Below, one piece after another: positions 7,101 to 19,444 of a DNA stretch of 23,516 nucleotides. Position 1 is the stretch's first letter. Each line of letters opens with the position of its first letter. The position numbers and the translations under genes were made by a program. Origin of the DNA: an uncultured Archangium sp. (lineage in GTDB: Bacteria > Myxococcota > Myxococcia > Myxococcales > Myxococcaceae); assembly GCA_946479335.1 (NCBI GenBank), contig CAMLFP010000040.1:1-23516 (forward strand), given 5' to 3'. Under the pieces are notes generated by a model. That model made no database searches. It worked only from the letters and a program-made list of their open reading frames with translations, and was not told the DNA's origin.

Positions 7101-7189
7101 GGGTTCCCCATAACCATCAAATACATGGGAGCCAATGCATTTCGAAGGAAGCGCTGGGTTTCGGCGCGGCACCGGTTAGCGTCGGTGGG
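7101..7189. promoter_or_regulatory. Divergent regulatory gap between MarR gene and thr operon
   Basis: The 89-bp gap has an AT-rich patch (about 7110-7124), unusual in this GC-rich window and likely to hold promoter elements. CCCAT (7107-7111) and ATGGG (7125-7129) form a 5-13-5 inverted repeat around it, the size expected for a MarR dimer site. No clear pair of -35/-10 boxes can be fixed. No rho-independent attenuator hairpin with a T-run is seen before thrA. Confidence 0.35.
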
Positions 7190-9586
7190 GTGATTGGTCA
7201 CAAGTTTGGAGGCAGCAGCGTCGCGAACGCCGAGCGGATTTCACGGGTCGTCGACATTCTCTCGAGCCGCGACGAAGCGCAGGTCGTCGTCATCTCCGCG
7301 ATGTCGGGCGTCACCGATGCGCTGATCTCGTTGGTGCGGCAGGCCGCGGCGCGTGAGGCGAAGTGGCCCGAGGCGCTGGCCGCGCTGCAGGCGAAGCACG
7401 AAGAGGCGGCGAAGACGTTGCTCGGCGCGGCGGCGGCGCCGGTGCTCGAGAAGTTCTCGGCCGAGTTCACCTCGTTGCGCGATCTGTTGAACGCGCAGGC
7501 GCTGATCGGCGCGGTGTCGGTCGATCTGCTGGAGCTGGTTTCCGGCCTGGGCGAGGTGTGGTCGTCGACGCTGGTCGACGCGACGCTGCGTGCGCGCGGC
7601 AAGCCCTCGCAGTGGCTCGACGCGCGCGAGGTGCTGGTGGTCGAGAAGAGCGAGCTGGGCGCGATGGTGCAGTGGGAAGAATCGCGCCGGAAGCTGGCGG
7701 CGTTCGAGCGTGGGCCGCGCACCATCGTCACCGGCTTCGTGGCGCGCACGCGCGACGGCCGCGTCACCACGCTGGGCCGCAACGGCAGCGACTACTCGGG
7801 GGCGATCTTCGCGGCGTTGTTCGGGGCGAAGGAGGTGCACATCTGGAGCGACGTGGACGGCGTGTTGTCGGCTGATCCACGGTTGGTGCCCGAGGCGGTG
7901 CTGATCAACAAGCTCTCGTACGACGAGGCGTGCGAGCTGGCGTACTTCGGGGCGAAGGTGATCCACCCGCAGACGATGGCGCCGGCGATCGAGAACCACA
8001 TCCCCATCATCGCGCGGTCGACCTTCAACCCGGCGCACCCGGGCACGCGCATCTCCGCGGAGCAGGATCTCTCGACGCCGGTGAAGGGCGTCACCACGTT
8101 CACCGGCCTCGCCATCCTCAACATCGAGGGCGCGGGGATGATCGGCGTGCCCGGCACCGCGGAGCGCGCGTTCGAAGCGCTCAAGCAGTCGGGCGTGTCG
8201 GTGGTGATGATCTCGCAGGGCAGCTCGGAGCACTCGATCTGCTGCGTGATCCGCGAGAGTGACGCGGAGCGCGCGCGCAAGGCGGTGCTGGACGCGTTCA
8301 ACCGGGAGATCTCGGCGAAGCTGCTCAACGACGTGACGGTGACGCCCGGCGTGGCGGCGCTGGCGGTGGTCGGCGATGGCATGGCGGGGCTCCCCGGCGT
8401 CGCGGCGCGGCTCTTCGCGGCGCTGGCGCGCGCGAACGTGAACGTGCGGGTGATCGCGCAGGGCAGCTCGGAGCGGAACATCTCGGTGGTGATCGACGCG
8501 GCCGACGCGCGGCGCGCGCTGCGGGCGGTGCACGCCGGGTTCTATTTGTCGGCGCAGACCATCTCGGTCGGCGTGATCGGCCCGGGCAACGTCGGCGCCG
8601 CGTTCTTGAAGCAGCTCGCGTCGACGCGTGAGCGGCTGTTGAAGACTTCGAATGTCGATCTGCGCGTTCGCGCGATCGCCGGGAGCAAGAAGATGGCGCT
8701 CGGTGAGTCACTCGCGCCCGACGCCACGAAAGATCGCGACACAGATCTCGACGCGTTCACCGCCCACGTGTTGGCGGAGCACCTGCCGCACGCGGTGATC
8801 GTCGACTGCAGTTCGTCGAACGCGGTGGCTGATCGCTACGCCGGCTGGCTCGAGAAGGGCATCCACGTCATCACGCCCAACAAGAGCGCGGGCTCCGGGC
8901 CGCTCACGCGCTACGAGGCGATCAAGTCGCAGGGCGCGCGCTTCCGCTACGAGTCGACAGTCGGCGCCGGGCTGCCGGTGATCACCACGCTGCGCGATCT
9001 CATCGACACCGGCGACGAGGTGTTGGCGGTCGAGGGCATCTTCTCCGGCACGCTGGCGTACCTCTTCAACAAGTTCGACGGCACGACGCCGTTCAGCGAA
9101 CTGGTGCAGCAGGCGAAGGCGCTCGGCTACACCGAGCCCGACCCGCGCGACGATCTCTCCGGGCTCGATGTCGCGCGGAAGCTGGTGATCCTCGCGCGCG
9201 AGAACGGCTGGAAGATGTCGCTCGATCAGATCGCGCTCGAGTCGCTGGTGCCGGAGGCGTTGCGCACCGTCAGCGTCGACGAGTTCATGGCGCGCCTGGG
9301 CGAGCTCGATGCGCCGATGAAGGCGAAGCTGCAGCCGGGCAAGGTGCTCCGGTACGTCGCGAAGCTCGATGCCAGCGGCAAGGCCAGCGTCGGGCTCGTC
9401 GCGCTGCCGATGGAGCACGCGTTCGCGCACATCAGGCTCACTGACAACGTCGTGCAGTTTACGACGAAGCGGTACGCGCAGAACCCGCTGGTGGTGCAGG
9501 GCCCGGGCGCGGGGCCCGAGGTGACGGCCGCCGGTGTGTTCGCGGATCTGCTGCGCGTCGCGTCGGCGCTGGGGGCGAAGCTATGA
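7190..9586 (+). CDS. thrA: Bifunctional aspartate kinase / homoserine dehydrogenase I
   Basis: Catalyses the first and third steps from aspartate to threonine and methionine: aspartate phosphorylation and NAD(P)H reduction of aspartate semialdehyde to homoserine. The 798 residues match the usual ThrA length. The kinase domain (1-about 295) starts with KFGGSSV (5-11) and has LGRNGSDYS (195-203) for ATP/aspartate. Two ACT regulatory domains follow (about 303-375 and 386-450; IEGAGMIGVPG and VVGDGMAGLPG), which in the family mediate threonine feedback inhibition. The dehydrogenase domain (457-798) has GVIGPGNVGAAF (461-472), TPNKSAGS (562-569), ESTVGAGLPVI (588-598), GIFSGTLAYLFN (616-627) and EPDPRDDLSGLDVARK (649-664). 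GTG start at 7190, fixed by the immediate KFGG motif. First gene of thrABC. Confidence 0.97.
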   Translation: MIGHKFGGSSVANAERISRVVDILSSRDEAQVVVISAMSGVTDALISLVRQAAAREAKWPEALAALQAKHEEAAKTLLGAAAAPVLEKFSAEFTSLRDLLNAQALIGAVSVDLLELVSGLGEVWSSTLVDATLRARGKPSQWLDAREVLVVEKSELGAMVQWEESRRKLAAFERGPRTIVTGFVARTRDGRVTTLGRNGSDYSGAIFAALFGAKEVHIWSDVDGVLSADPRLVPEAVLINKLSYDEACELAYFGAKVIHPQTMAPAIENHIPIIARSTFNPAHPGTRISAEQDLSTPVKGVTTFTGLAILNIEGAGMIGVPGTAERAFEALKQSGVSVVMISQGSSEHSICCVIRESDAERARKAVLDAFNREISAKLLNDVTVTPGVAALAVVGDGMAGLPGVAARLFAALARANVNVRVIAQGSSERNISVVIDAADARRALRAVHAGFYLSAQTISVGVIGPGNVGAAFLKQLASTRERLLKTSNVDLRVRAIAGSKKMALGESLAPDATKDRDTDLDAFTAHVLAEHLPHAVIVDCSSSNAVADRYAGWLEKGIHVITPNKSAGSGPLTRYEAIKSQGARFRYESTVGAGLPVITTLRDLIDTGDEVLAVEGIFSGTLAYLFNKFDGTTPFSELVQQAKALGYTEPDPRDDLSGLDVARKLVILARENGWKMSLDQIALESLVPEALRTVSVDEFMARLGELDAPMKAKLQPGKVLRYVAKLDASGKASVGLVALPMEHAFAHIRLTDNVVQFTTKRYAQNPLVVQGPGAGPEVTAAGVFADLLRVASALGAKL

Positions 9587-9597
9587 AAACCAGCATG

Positions 9598-9637
9598 CCC
9601 CCTCTCCCGCTCGCGGGAGAGGGTTGGGGTGAGGGCC
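9598..9637. repeat. REP-like hairpin repeat between thrA and thrB
   Basis: A perfect 10-bp stem, CCCTCTCCCG (9600-9609) and CGGGAGAGGG (9614-9623), around CTCG, followed by TTGGGGTGAGGGC (9624-9636). This is the common dispersed element of high-GC Proteobacteria and relatives that shows up in spurious translations as LTPTLSR or PHPNPLPRAGEG. It fills most of the 58-bp thrA-thrB gap. GAGGG (9631-9635) in its tail lies 9 bases before the thrB ATG and is the only ribosome-binding-like sequence there. No second copy occurs in the window. Confidence 0.8.
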
Positions 9638-9644
9638 GCACGCC

Positions 9645-10571
9645 ATGAGCCGCGCGACGGCATTTTCTCCCGCGTCGATCGGCAACGTCGCCGTGGGGTT
9701 CGACATCCTCGGGCAGGCGCTGGAGGGCGCGGGCGATCGCGTCACGGTGACGCGCACCAACTCCGGCGAAGTGCGCATCGTGGCGATCCGCGGCGCGGCG
9801 ATCCCGTTGCCGACCGTCGCCGCTGACAACACCGCCGGGCGCGCGCTGCTGCATTTGAAGAAGACCCTCGCGCCTGCTCTCGGCTTCGACGTGGAGATCG
9901 ACAAGGGCATCGCGATGGGCTCGGGCATGGGCGGCTCCGCAGCGTCGGCGGTGGCGGCGGTGGTCGCGGCGAACGCGGTGCTCGACGCGCCGTTGCCGAT
10001 GGACGCGCTCTACCAGGCGGCGATGCAGGGCGAAGCGGCGGCGACCGGGAGCGCGCACGGCGACAACGTCGGGCCGATGCTGCTGGGCGGCCTCGTGATC
10101 GCGCCCGAACACGGCGCGCCGGTGAAGGTGCCGGTGCCCGATTCGCTGTACGTGGCGCTGGTGCACCCGCACTTCGTGCTCGAGACGCGCACCGCGCGCG
10201 AGGCGCTGAAGGGCGCGTATGCGTTGCCGGAGTTCGTGCATCAGAGCGAGGCGTTGGCGCTCTTCCTCTCGGGCTGCTTCACGAACGATCTCTCGTTGCT
10301 CAAGCGCGGCCTGCGCGACGTGCTGGTCGAGCCGCGCCGGGCGTCGCTCATCCCCGGGTTCGCGCAGGTGAAGCAGGCCGCGTTGGATTCAGGCGCCCTC
10401 GGCGCGAGCATCTCCGGCGCGGGCCCCAGCGTGTTCGGGTGGTTCGAGTCGCGCGAAGCCGCCGAGCGCGCGTCGGTCGCCATGTCGGCCGCGTTCAAGG
10501 GCGCCGGGCTCGAGAGTGATCGCTTCATCAGCCGGGCGAACGCTCCCGGCGCGCACGTGGAGAAGCCATGA
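9645..10571 (+). CDS. thrB: Homoserine kinase (GHMP family)
   Basis: Phosphorylates homoserine to O-phosphohomoserine, using ATP, in threonine synthesis (cytoplasm). The 308-residue protein is a normal ThrB. FSPASIGNVAVGFDILG (7-23) is the first GHMP motif, GIAMGSGMGGSAASAVAA (88-105) the ATP-binding glycine-rich motif 2, HGDNVGPMLLGG (138-149) the substrate region, and SISGAGPSVF (255-264) motif 3. ATG start at 9645; the Shine-Dalgarno-like GAGGG comes from the tail of the repeat just upstream. It overlaps thrC by 4 bp (ATGA), so the pair is translationally coupled. Confidence 0.96.
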   Translation: MSRATAFSPASIGNVAVGFDILGQALEGAGDRVTVTRTNSGEVRIVAIRGAAIPLPTVAADNTAGRALLHLKKTLAPALGFDVEIDKGIAMGSGMGGSAASAVAAVVAANAVLDAPLPMDALYQAAMQGEAAATGSAHGDNVGPMLLGGLVIAPEHGAPVKVPVPDSLYVALVHPHFVLETRTAREALKGAYALPEFVHQSEALALFLSGCFTNDLSLLKRGLRDVLVEPRRASLIPGFAQVKQAALDSGALGASISGAGPSVFGWFESREAAERASVAMSAAFKGAGLESDRFISRANAPGAHVEKP

Positions 10572-11806
10572 ACGTCAGCAGCACGCGCGGTGGTTCGACG
10601 GTCTCACTCAGCGAGGCGATCGCGGCCGGCCTCGCGCCTGATGGCGGGCTGTACATGCCGCCGCTCCTCGCCGCGCACGTGGGCGAGTGGGGGCACGACT
10701 ACCGGACGCGCGCGCTGACGCTGTTGCGGCCGTTCTTCGAGGGCGAGCTGCTCGACGCACAGCTCGAGGCGATCCTCTCCGAGGCGTTCACCTTCGATGC
10801 GCCGACGAAGTGGCTCGACGAGCGCACCGGGTTGCTCGAGCTGTTCCACGGGCCCACCGCGGCGTTCAAGGACTTTGGCGCCCGCTTCCTCGCGGCGTGT
10901 CTGTCGCGGCTGCGAACGAAGGAGACGACGGTGCTGGTGGCGACGAGCGGCGACACCGGCGCGGCGGTCGCGTCGGCGTTTCATCGCCGGCCCGGGTTCC
11001 GCGTCGTGATCCTCTACCCCGATGGGCGCGTGTCTCCGCGGCAGGCGCATCAGCTCGGCGCGTTCGGCGACAACGTCACCGCCTTCCGCGTGCAGGGCGC
11101 GTTCGATGATTGCCAGCGCATGGTGAAGGAGGCGTTCGCCGACCGCGCGCTCACCGAGAAGCACCAGCTCACCAGCGCGAACAGCATCTCGCTGGGCCGA
11201 CTCTTGCCGCAGATGACCTACTACGCGCACGCGTCGCTCTCCGCGGCGGAGCAGGGCAGCGTCTCCTTCATCATCCCCACCGGGAACCTCGGCAACGCGT
11301 TCGCCTGCCTGCTGGCGCGCGAGCGCGGCCTGCCCATCGAAGACATCGTGTTGGCGACCAACGCGAACCGCGTGCTGGCCGACTACGTGACGAGCGGCGT
11401 GTACGAGCCGAAGCCCAGCCTCACCACGTTGGCCAACGCGATGGACGTCGGCAACCCCAGCAACGTGGAGCGCCTGCGGCACCGCTTCCCCGACGTGGCG
11501 AGCGCGGTGAGCGCCGACTGGGTCGACGACGAGACGATCCGTCAGACGATCCGTGAAGCGCCCGAACCGATCTGCCCGCACACCGCGTGCGGCCTCGCGG
11601 TGCTCAAGCGCCTGCGCGCGCGCGGAGATCAGCGTCGCTACATCGTTGCGGCCACCGCGCACCCGGCGAAGTTCGACTCCATCGTCGAGCCGTTGATCGG
11701 CCGCAGCGTGCCGGTACCGCCCGCGCTCGCGGAGCTGCTGGCGCGCCCAGCACACGCCGCACCGCTCGAGCCGTCGCTGATCGCCCTGGCGGCTGCGCTG
11801 GGTTGA
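10568..11806 (+). CDS. thrC: Threonine synthase
   Basis: PLP enzyme converting O-phosphohomoserine to threonine, the last step of the operon's pathway. The 412-residue length, the N-terminal STRGGSTVSLSEAIAAGLAPDGGLYMP pattern (positions 5-31) and the order of motifs resemble the E. coli-type enzyme. FHGPTAAFKDFGARF (93-107) contains the PLP lysine Lys101; LVATSGDTGAA (123-133) binds the phosphate/PLP ring; TGNLGNAFAC is the later PLP-phosphate loop. ATG at 10568 overlaps the thrB stop, with GGAGA five bases upstream. It ends three bases before the convergent SIMPL-domain gene, so no terminator fits between; transcription termination must lie inside or beyond the neighbour. Confidence 0.96.
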   Translation: MNVSSTRGGSTVSLSEAIAAGLAPDGGLYMPPLLAAHVGEWGHDYRTRALTLLRPFFEGELLDAQLEAILSEAFTFDAPTKWLDERTGLLELFHGPTAAFKDFGARFLAACLSRLRTKETTVLVATSGDTGAAVASAFHRRPGFRVVILYPDGRVSPRQAHQLGAFGDNVTAFRVQGAFDDCQRMVKEAFADRALTEKHQLTSANSISLGRLLPQMTYYAHASLSAAEQGSVSFIIPTGNLGNAFACLLARERGLPIEDIVLATNANRVLADYVTSGVYEPKPSLTTLANAMDVGNPSNVERLRHRFPDVASAVSADWVDDETIRQTIREAPEPICPHTACGLAVLKRLRARGDQRRYIVAATAHPAKFDSIVEPLIGRSVPVPPALAELLARPAHAAPLEPSLIALAAALG

Positions 11807-11809
11807 GCG

Positions 11810-12460
11810 TCAGCCTTCGTCGCGGATGTCGAACTGCACCGAGACGTGCGCGCTGACCGGCAGCTCCAGCTTGCCCAGCTTCACCACGCCCTCTGACATC
11901 GTCACCGCGAAGCTGACCGAGGGCGGCGCGCTCACGCTCTCAGACACGGTGCGCGGCAAGCCCAGCTTTCCTCCGAGCGCTTCGACCATCAGCGTGGCGC
12001 GCTCGCGGGCGTTCTTCGCCGCGGTGAGGCTGGCCTTCTGCGCCGCCGTGACGGGGTCGCTCGCGAGGAGCTGCCCCGATGCACCCGTTGCGCCCAGCAA
12101 CCGCAGCACGGTGCCGAGGTCGTCTTCCACGTGCGCGAGCTCATTGAAGGTGACGAAGACGGTGCGAGAGAGCGTCTGCGCGATCACCTCCGAGCCGCGC
12201 ACCTCAGGCGAGAGGCCGCCTTCGTAGACCAGCACCTCCACCGACGCCGGCAGCGCCTTCTTCATCGCCGCGAGCTTCGCGTCAGCGGTGCGCCGCGCGG
12301 TCGCCGCGTCTTTCTCTCGCACCGCGATGGGCACGTGCAGCGTCACCTTCGACGCGGGGACGGTGAGCGACACGTCTGCGTTGACGGTGATCAACCGTGG
12401 AGAGACGGGCGTGAGCGGAGGGGAGACGGCGAGGGCGATCGCGAGGAGCGGTGCGAGCAT
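11810..12460 (-). CDS. SIMPL-domain (DUF541) exported protein
   Basis: The 216-residue product starts MLAPLLAIALAVS, a hydrophobic signal or anchor, then the SIMPL layout: an N-terminal strand region ITVNADVSLTVPASKVTL (24-41), a helix rich in Ala and Arg with A-TARRTADAKLAAMKKAL (54-70), and the characteristic later A..AA..NARERATLMVEALGGKLGLP motif (about 147-175), ending in beta strands. SIMPL/YggE-like proteins are periplasmic or envelope proteins of poorly defined function, some linked to stress. The ATG at 12458-12460 is chosen because of the signal; the frame extends 21 codons upstream with no better start. Divergent from gltB and convergent with thrC (3-bp gap). Family call is by pattern and reasonably secure; function is not. 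Confidence 0.78.
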   Translation of the reverse strand: MLAPLLAIALAVSPPLTPVSPRLITVNADVSLTVPASKVTLHVPIAVREKDAATARRTADAKLAAMKKALPASVEVLVYEGGLSPEVRGSEVIAQTLSRTVFVTFNELAHVEDDLGTVLRLLGATGASGQLLASDPVTAAQKASLTAAKNARERATLMVEALGGKLGLPRTVSESVSAPPSVSFAVTMSEGVVKLGKLELPVSAHVSVQFDIRDEG

Positions 12461-12514
12461 GGCCCACACAAACGAGCGACCTGCCGATTCGATCTGCTGC
12501 CGTGCACATCCGCT

Positions 12515-12542
12515 CTGACACACGGTGTCACCGTGATCTACG
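12515..12542 (+). promoter_or_regulatory. Candidate gltB promoter with two overlapping palindromes
   Basis: TGACAC-ACG-GTGTCA (12516-12530) and CACGGTG-T-CACCGTG (12521-12535) are both perfect inverted repeats sharing bases 12521-12530. CTGACA (12515-12520) matches five of six bases of a -35 box; a weak TCTACG (12537-12542) 16 bp later could be the -10. The palindromes would then fill the spacer, as expected of an operator. It lies 41 bp upstream of the chosen gltB start and between it and the divergent SIMPL gene. Palindromes are seen directly; the promoter role is inferred. Confidence 0.45.
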
Positions 12543-12572
12543 CTCCCCGGCGCGGCGCGTCATTGCCGCGAC

Positions 12573-12577
12573 AGGAG
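12573..12577 (+). promoter_or_regulatory. Ribosome-binding site deciding the TTG start of gltB
   Basis: AGGAG, six bases before TTG 12584-12586, is the only good Shine-Dalgarno upstream of the conserved Cys codon and supports a 14-residue propeptide. Confidence 0.6.
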
Positions 12578-12583
12578 CACGCG

Positions 12584-17047
<4,464 letters not shown>

Positions 17048-17049
17048 CC

Positions 17050-18408
17050 ATGGCCAACCCGACCGGCTTCATGCAGTGGGAACGAGAGCACGCCCACAAG
17101 CGCGCCATCGAAGAGCGCCTCAGGGACTCGAAGGAGTTCACGCTGCCGCTCGCGCCTGAAGAAGCGAAGCACCAGGCCGGCCGCTGCATGGATTGCGGCG
17201 TGCCGTTCTGCCACCAGGGCTGTCCGCTGGGGAACGTGATCCCCGACTTCAATGGCCACGTGTACGACGGCCGCTGGCGCGAGGCGTGGCAGGTGCTCTC
17301 GACGACCAACGATTTCCCGGAGTTCACCGGGCGGCTCTGTCCCGCTCCGTGCGAGGGCGCGTGCGTGCTGGCCATCGATCAGGGCGCGGTCACCATCGAG
17401 CAGATGGAGAAGGAGATCATCGAGCGCGCGTTCGCCGAAGGTTGGGTGAAGCCGCGGTTGCCGATGGTGCGCAGCGGGAAGCGCGTCGCGGTGGTGGGCT
17501 CCGGGCCTGCGGGGCTCGCGGCGGCGTCGCGGCTCAATCAGCGCGGGCACTCCGTCACCGTGCTGGAGCGCGCAGACAAGATCGGCGGGCTCCTGCGCTA
17601 CGGAATCCCCGACTTCAAGCTGGAGAAGTCGATCATCGACCGCCGCCTCGCGTTGCTCGAAGCCGAGGGCATCGTCTTCAAGACCGGCGTCGACGTGGGC
17701 GTCTCGCCGACGTGGGCCGAGGTGAAGGCCGGCTACGACGCGGTGGTGATCGCCATCGGCGCGCAGAAGCCGCGCGTGCTCGAGGTGCCCGGCGTGGAGC
17801 TCAGCGGCGTGGTGCTGGCGATGGACTACCTCGAGCGCGCCAACCGCGGCGACGTCAGCGAGGCGAAGGGCAAGCAGGTCGTCATCCTCGGAGGCGGCGA
17901 CACCGGCTCTGACTGTCTGGGCACCGCGCTGCGGCAGGGCGCCAAGTCGGTGCGGCAGGTCGAGCTGATGGCGGCGCCGCCCGACAAGCGCGCGGCCACG
18001 AACCCCTGGCCTGAATGGCCGCTCATCTTCCGCACCTCGTCGTCGCAGGAAGAAGGCGGCGAGCGCGTCTTCTCGCGCCGCACCACGCGGTTGGAAGGCG
18101 AGGGCGGCACGCTGCGCGCGCTGCATTGGGTCGACGCGTCGAACCCGGCGAAGACCGAGCGCGTGGAGGTCGATCTGCTGATCCAGGCGATGGGCTTCGT
18201 GAGCCCGCTCGCGCAGCAGGTGAAGGCACAGCTCGGCGTGGAGCTCGACGCGCGCGGCAACGTGAAGACCAACGCGCGCTTCGAGACCAACGTGCCCGGG
18301 GTGTACGCGGCCGGCGACGCGAAGCGCGGCGCCTCGCTCATCGTGTGGGCCATCGCTGAAGGGCGCGATCTCGCCGAGGCGTTGTCGAAGACGCTCACTC
18401 CGCCCTGA
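17050..18408 (+). CDS. gltD: Glutamate synthase (NADPH) small subunit
   Basis: FAD-containing subunit that passes electrons from NADPH through Fe-S clusters to GltB. 452 residues, slightly short of the roughly 470 common for the family but with all motifs. Cysteines C46, C49, C54, C58 (GRCMDCGVPFCHQGCP) and C97, C101, C105 form the 4Fe-4S cluster region; VVGSGPAGLAAA (148-159) is the FAD Rossmann motif; ILGGGDTGSDCLG is the NADPH Rossmann motif; YAAGDAKRGASLIVWAIAEGR near the end is the second FAD contact (split here at about 434-454 of the frame). The ATG starts two bases after the gltB stop, with GGAGGG (17038-17043) six bases upstream inside the gltB end, so the pair is an operon. Its last 14 bp overlap the convergent repeat-companion gene. 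Confidence 0.95.
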   Translation: MANPTGFMQWEREHAHKRAIEERLRDSKEFTLPLAPEEAKHQAGRCMDCGVPFCHQGCPLGNVIPDFNGHVYDGRWREAWQVLSTTNDFPEFTGRLCPAPCEGACVLAIDQGAVTIEQMEKEIIERAFAEGWVKPRLPMVRSGKRVAVVGSGPAGLAAASRLNQRGHSVTVLERADKIGGLLRYGIPDFKLEKSIIDRRLALLEAEGIVFKTGVDVGVSPTWAEVKAGYDAVVIAIGAQKPRVLEVPGVELSGVVLAMDYLERANRGDVSEAKGKQVVILGGGDTGSDCLGTALRQGAKSVRQVELMAAPPDKRAATNPWPEWPLIFRTSSSQEEGGERVFSRRTTRLEGEGGTLRALHWVDASNPAKTERVEVDLLIQAMGFVSPLAQQVKAQLGVELDARGNVKTNARFETNVPGVYAAGDAKRGASLIVWAIAEGRDLAEALSKTLTPP

Positions 18409-19444
18409 AACGGAACACGGCGCCGCGCGGCTCCTCGATGACGTCTCCGTCGAGCAGCCGCGTCTGAAACGCGGGTCGCCCGTTGAGCAGCACGTCTTCG
18501 ACGGGGAACAGCGAGAGCTGATCTCTGACGCGCTCGATGAGGAAGCTCTCGATCACGCCGCCGCGGTGCACGCCCTGCGACAGCAGTCGCAGTTGGCCTG
18601 GCTCCGAACTCCCGGCCCACGCGCCGTGGGTGAGCGCCAGTCGCCCACCGCGCGCGCCGGGGGCGTGAAAGTCGAGCCCGTCGGGCACACGAACGATCTC
18701 CAGCGACGGCGACGGCGCGGGCCGCAGCAAGCGCGTCGGGTCGTCGTCCAGCGAGGGGAAGCGCGCCGCCAGACGCTCCGTCAGCCGGGCGAGCAGCTCC
18801 GTCGTGGCGAAGGGCTCGGTATTCACCCCGAACTTCAAGCGGCGCAGCGCCGGCAGCGGCGGGCCCGCGAGCAGCGCGCGCAACACCAGACCGGTCGACT
18901 CCTGCACGCCGTCGATGGAGGTGTTCCACGCCGCGCAGTCGATCGTCAGCGCGCGGACCCAGCGGAACACGCGCGTCGCCTGCAGCCGGAGCAGGAGCTG
19001 CGCGGGCGAACGCGAGGTCGGCGTGGAGCGCAGGGTCGCCGCGGTGATGAGCCCGTGGTGCCAGGTGAGCTCGAGCGCGCGACTGTCGAGCCCCTCGAGC
19101 ACCCACGGCTGTGGCGTCGCGCCCAGGAGGTGCTCCCCGAGCGGATCTCCGTGCTCCAGCAGCCAGTCGCTCCACACCTTGATCGCGGTGTCATCGCCGG
19201 GGCCTGCGTCGATGTTGGCGATCAGCGCCGCGTTCTCATGCGAGGGCCGCGTCACGAACACGTAGAGCCCTGCGCCCTCGATGAAGTCGTCACCGTGCTG
19301 GAGCGCCCGCGGCGGCGCGCCACGCACGTGCAATACGCCATCGACCGTGAGGCGCGCGCCGCGGGGAAACTCGCGCGTGGTGACCAGCGGGCTCACGCTG
19401 ACGCGGAACGTGTCGAGGTCGAGCTTCTTGAGCCACGCGCTCAC
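18395..19444 (-). CDS. Repeat-companion-domain protein with degenerate FHA-like modules
   Basis: 349 residues from a GTG that overlaps the upstream stop (GTGA, 19441-19444). Residues about 31-63 (LTVDGVLHV..ALQHGDDFIEGAGLYVFV) resemble the C-terminal half of an FHA domain but lack the Ser-His and Asn phosphothreonine-binding residues. About 72-105 (IDAGPGDDTAIKVWSDWLLEHGDPLGEHL) matches the TIGR02996 repeat-companion domain common in myxobacteria and planctomycetes. The middle (106-260) has Leu-rich stretches. The C-terminus (VLLNGRPAFQTRLLDGDVI..FRFRAE, 318-349) again looks like the end of an FHA fold. No signal or membrane segment, so probably cytoplasmic. Same overall order as the gene upstream, with low identity. 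Function unknown; a protein-interaction scaffold is an inference. The frame continues upstream but only inside the neighbour. Confidence 0.75.
   Translation of the reverse strand: MSAWLKKLDLDTFRVSVSPLVTTREFPRGARLTVDGVLHVRGAPPRALQHGDDFIEGAGLYVFVTRPSHENAALIANIDAGPGDDTAIKVWSDWLLEHGDPLGEHLLGATPQPWVLEGLDSRALELTWHHGLITAATLRSTPTSRSPAQLLLRLQATRVFRWVRALTIDCAAWNTSIDGVQESTGLVLRALLAGPPLPALRRLKFGVNTEPFATTELLARLTERLAARFPSLDDDPTRLLRPAPSPSLEIVRVPDGLDFHAPGARGGRLALTHGAWAGSSEPGQLRLLSQGVHRGGVIESFLIERVRDQLSLFPVEDVLLNGRPAFQTRLLDGDVIEEPRGAVFRFRAE

Noticed and set aside
7099..7111. Short palindrome ATGGG-TTC-CCCAT over the MarR start codon
   Set aside because: Only five paired bases and partly made by the start codon and ribosome-binding site; chance is likely.
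7125..7193. A 22-residue frame that ends overlapping the thrA GTG (GTGA), a possible thr leader peptide
   Set aside because: No ribosome-binding site, no Thr or Ile codons as in a thr attenuator, and no following terminator hairpin.
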